Source: Thermoplasmata archaeon (GTDB taxonomy: Archaea; Thermoplasmatota; E2; DHVEG-1). From it: a stretch of DNA of 6,257 nt. Within the stretch, counting starts at the first letter, position 1. Each line of letters starts with the position of its first letter. Where the stretch lies: assembly GCA_003649715.1 (NCBI GenBank), contig QMSS01000082.1, positions 1 through 6,257 of the forward strand. The letters run 5' to 3'. Below the pieces are notes generated by a model. It saw nothing but the letters and a program-made list of their open reading frames with translations. It had not been told where the DNA came from and made no database searches. Shown here piece by piece: positions 4,637 to 6,257 of the stretch. Made by a program: the position numbers and the translations under genes.

Positions 4637-4945
4637 CTACTGTTTCACCTCTTCTATCTTAGAGCGAGTCATATCATAAAAAGAATCCTACGATGCGAAA
4701 AACAAAGAATCTAAACCAATGGAAGGAAAAAAATTAGTTAAAATGTTTTACCACCTAAGTAATCCAAAAAAAATCTGTCTCTGAACAATGATCTTGATTA
4801 TTTTTTCACAAAAAAAATGGAGGAATATTAGGGTATCAAAAAAACTGCACAGAAAACTATATATATTAGTCTATTCACATTATTATTGGAACGAAAAAAA
4901 TTCATTAACAAAAAAGCTTAACATAAGTGTGGTAACAAGAAGAGG
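4637..4945. other. Intergenic region between divergent kinase and DUF6015-like genes
   Basis: About 300 bp hold no gene I can support. Short plus-strand frames exist, such as a 21-codon ATG ORF from 4719 with no ribosome binding site and a 14-codon one from 4694 that it overlaps. They look like chance in A-rich sequence. There is a plus-strand TATA box near 4857-4865. I see no tRNA-like fold or long repeat. Confidence 0.5.
4857..4865 (+). promoter_or_regulatory. TATA box of the DUF6015-like gene
   Basis: CTATATATA preceded by AGAAAA is a near-ideal BRE/TATA pair. The start site would fall near 4886-4890, leaving a leader of about 70 nt before ATG 4958. Confidence 0.55.
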
Positions 4946-4957
4946 TTGATCAATACT

Positions 4958-5377
4958 ATGAGTATCATAACATTAGAAGATCTATCAAAGGCTATAGCAA
5001 ACAGAATAGGAATAGACATAGAAGAAGCAAGAAGAGATGCAGGTTTTGTTATGGACATATTTGGATTCGATGATCGTATCATTGACAACGTTCTAGATCC
5101 AGAAGATAGACAGCTATTCTACATCCTAGAAGAAGAAGGTATGCTGACTACAGAGAGAGAAGAGACAACATTATATGATGGACGCGAATGGCGAACACAC
5201 TACTGGCGTCTAAAAAAAGATACCATTCTGAAATATGCTAGAAAAGAAAATAAAAATTCCAGAAACACTCTCATCGACAAGATCATTGATAAAAAACAAC
5301 CAAAAAATATCTCAGAAGAAGACATTTATGAAACATTGACAGAGGATATGTGGACTACACGGAAAATCAATAGATAA
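4958..5377 (+). CDS. DUF6015-like small archaeal protein of unknown function
   Basis: This is a soluble, acidic protein of 139 residues with no signal peptide or membrane segment. It resembles, from memory, the DUF6015 family of Thermoplasmata. The conserved-looking core is SIITLEDLSKAIANRIG (2-18), then FGFDDRIIDNVLDPEDRQLFY (35-55), EEEGMLTTEREETTL (58-72) and the strand EWRTHYWRLKK (77-87). The order helices, 'GMLTT' and a paired strand with Trp/Arg looks like a winged helix with its wing, but I cannot confirm DNA binding. The tail after about residue 90 is lysine- and asparagine-rich and probably variable. I start at ATG 4958 because GAGGTTGAT (4943-4951) resembles an extended Shine-Dalgarno seven or so bases ahead; a TTG at 4946 would add four residues but overlaps it. 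Codons end mostly in A or C, as in the downstream metK, from which it is separated by 280 bp. Confidence 0.7.
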   Translation: MSIITLEDLSKAIANRIGIDIEEARRDAGFVMDIFGFDDRIIDNVLDPEDRQLFYILEEEGMLTTEREETTLYDGREWRTHYWRLKKDTILKYARKENKNSRNTLIDKIIDKKQPKNISEEDIYETLTEDMWTTRKINR

Positions 5378-5496
5378 AAAAACGATATCTAAACTCGTAA
5401 CAGAACAGAATTACTTGTTTTCCTAAAGAAATAAAAACAGTGAAACCAGATTGTAAACAAATTGTCTCCTTTCATAGTCTTCTCCAAACTATTTAA

Positions 5497-5501
5497 TTTT
5501 T
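5497..5501 (+). terminator. Possible oligo-T terminator after the DUF6015-like gene
   Basis: TTTTT at 5497-5501 (within ATTTAATTTTTCAC) is the clearest T-run between the DUF6015-like stop and metK. It lies 120 nt past the stop codon and has no obvious hairpin, so the call is weak. Confidence 0.25.
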
Positions 5502-5590
5502 CACAAGAGAATAAACACTCTTTCAGTCAAACAAATGATTCTTCAAAAAAAACATGAATTAAAAAAAAAGTTAATAAACAAGTTTTAGTT

Positions 5591-5619
5591 CTGATTCTCT
5601 CAGCTCAAAAAAAAATCAG
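5591..5619 (+). promoter_or_regulatory. Small inverted repeat in the metK upstream region
   Basis: CTGATT (5591-5596) and AATCAG (5614-5619) could form a 6-bp stem with a 17-base loop close to the predicted metK start site. TTAATAAA (5571-5578) is the likeliest TATA box, with a start near 5600, which would put the left arm at or before the transcript's end. I see no known SAM riboswitch core. The rest of 5378-5657 holds nothing I can name. Confidence 0.25.
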
Positions 5620-5657
5620 CATCCCTATCTAAAAAGTAGAAAGGATGGTTTTAAAGC

Positions 5658-6257
5658 ATGACAAGAAAAAAGATTCTAATAACATCAGAATCGGTCACAG
5701 AAGGACATCCAGACAAAATATGTGATCTAATATCAGATGCAGTCCTCGATGAGGCACTGAGACAAGACGAATACTCGAGAGTTGCTGTTGAAGCTGCTAC
5801 AAAAAATGGTGGAGTCATGGTTTTCGGCGAAATGACCACCAAGGGATACATAGATATTCCCTTGGTTGTAAGAGAAACCATAAAAAACATAGGATACACA
5901 AAATCCGAATATGGTATTGAATGGGAAACCTGTTCGGTATGGGTTCAGATCACAGAACAAAGCCCAGATATATCACAGGGAGTCACAGCAGGAAAAGGTC
6001 TGTATAAAGAGGTTGGAGCAGGAGACCAGGGGATGATGTACGGTTTTGCCTGTAACGAAACAAAGGAATTGATGCCATTGCCCATCATGCTGGCACATAA
6101 GCTCACAAAAAAACTATCAGATGTTAGAAAAAACGGAGGCATATCCTATCTAAGACCAGATGGTAAATCACAGGTATCTATCGAATATGACCAACAAGGA
6201 AAACCACTTAGAGCAGACACAATCGTTATCTCAACACAACACGACCCTGGTATTTCC
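5658..6257 (+). CDS. metK: S-adenosylmethionine synthetase, bacterial/eukaryotic type (N-terminal 200 residues; cut by window edge)
   Basis: The enzyme makes S-adenosylmethionine from methionine and ATP in the cytoplasm. The N-terminal half is typical of the bacterial/eukaryotic family, which runs to about 380-400 residues. SESVTEGHPDKICDLISDAVLD (10-31) carries His17, Asp19 and Lys20 of the ATP/metal site. FGEMTTKGYIDI holds the conserved Glu58, QSPDISQGV (101-109) follows, and GAGDQGMMYGFACNET (120-135) is the classic signature. VRKNGGISYLRPDGKSQV and STQHD follow as expected. Most archaea instead carry the divergent archaeal-type enzyme, so this copy suggests transfer or an unusual lineage. 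The start is firm: a TAA lies in frame at 5652-5654, and AAGGATGG sits about nine bases before the ATG. No defect is visible in the portion seen. Confidence 0.95.
   Translation, partial: MTRKKILITSESVTEGHPDKICDLISDAVLDEALRQDEYSRVAVEAATKNGGVMVFGEMTTKGYIDIPLVVRETIKNIGYTKSEYGIEWETCSVWVQITEQSPDISQGVTAGKGLYKEVGAGDQGMMYGFACNETKELMPLPIMLAHKLTKKLSDVRKNGGISYLRPDGKSQVSIEYDQQGKPLRADTIVISTQHDPGIS

Noticed and set aside
4694..4784. Two overlapping short ATG frames (14 and 21 codons) upstream of the DUF6015-like gene
   Set aside because: Neither has a ribosome binding site, they overlap in different frames, and the sequence is simply A-rich.

Overview
The window is AT-rich and reads as archaeal. Genes are preceded by TATA-like boxes with short leaders, not bacterial -35/-10 promoters. 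One gene matches a family I know mainly from Thermoplasmata (DUF6015, recalled, not searched), another encodes a TrmB-like HTH regulator, and the thioredoxin carries the charged N-terminal helix seen in archaeal thioredoxins. My best guess is an uncultured Thermoplasmatota-type archaeon with moderate confidence. The last gene, a bacterial/eukaryotic-type metK, does not fit the usual archaeal pattern.

Layout. Positions 1-1589 form a thiol-redox cluster: a membrane-anchored TlpA/ResA-like thioredoxin lipoprotein (minus strand, cut by the left edge), a cytoplasmic thioredoxin (minus), a divergent cysteine-rich HTH regulator (plus), and a small glutaredoxin-like protein (minus) that converges on the regulator. 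The thioredoxin and regulator share a 108-bp divergent promoter with mirrored BRE/TATA elements and a palindrome at the regulator's predicted start site. A 16-bp palindrome covers the lipoprotein start codon. A local redox regulon is a reasonable inference. Positions 1590-1947 are non-coding apart from promoter and leader signals.

Positions 1948-3207 (plus) encode an HD-domain phosphohydrolase of the SAMHD1/dNTPase-like group. It converges on a PfkB-family sugar/nucleoside kinase (minus, 3433-4509), for which I choose a TTG start because of a well-spaced GGAGG. The 225-bp convergent spacer holds three GGAGAT-type repeats, two direct and one inverted, which can fold into a long GC-rich stem. 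They lie beside about 100 bp of very AT-rich DNA. Base composition of the plus strand changes at this spacer, from T/G-rich to A/C-rich, independent of gene direction.

An 18-codon, nearly leaderless ORF precedes the kinase. Positions 4637-4945 are otherwise empty except for a TATA box. The DUF6015-like small protein (4958-5377, plus) and the N-terminal half of metK (5658 to the right edge, plus) follow, separated by 280 bp without a gene.

I see no CRISPR array, mobile element, tRNA or rRNA. The clearest leads are the redox cluster with its candidate thiol-sensing regulator, the repeat-bearing spacer at the composition switch, and the pfkB leader.
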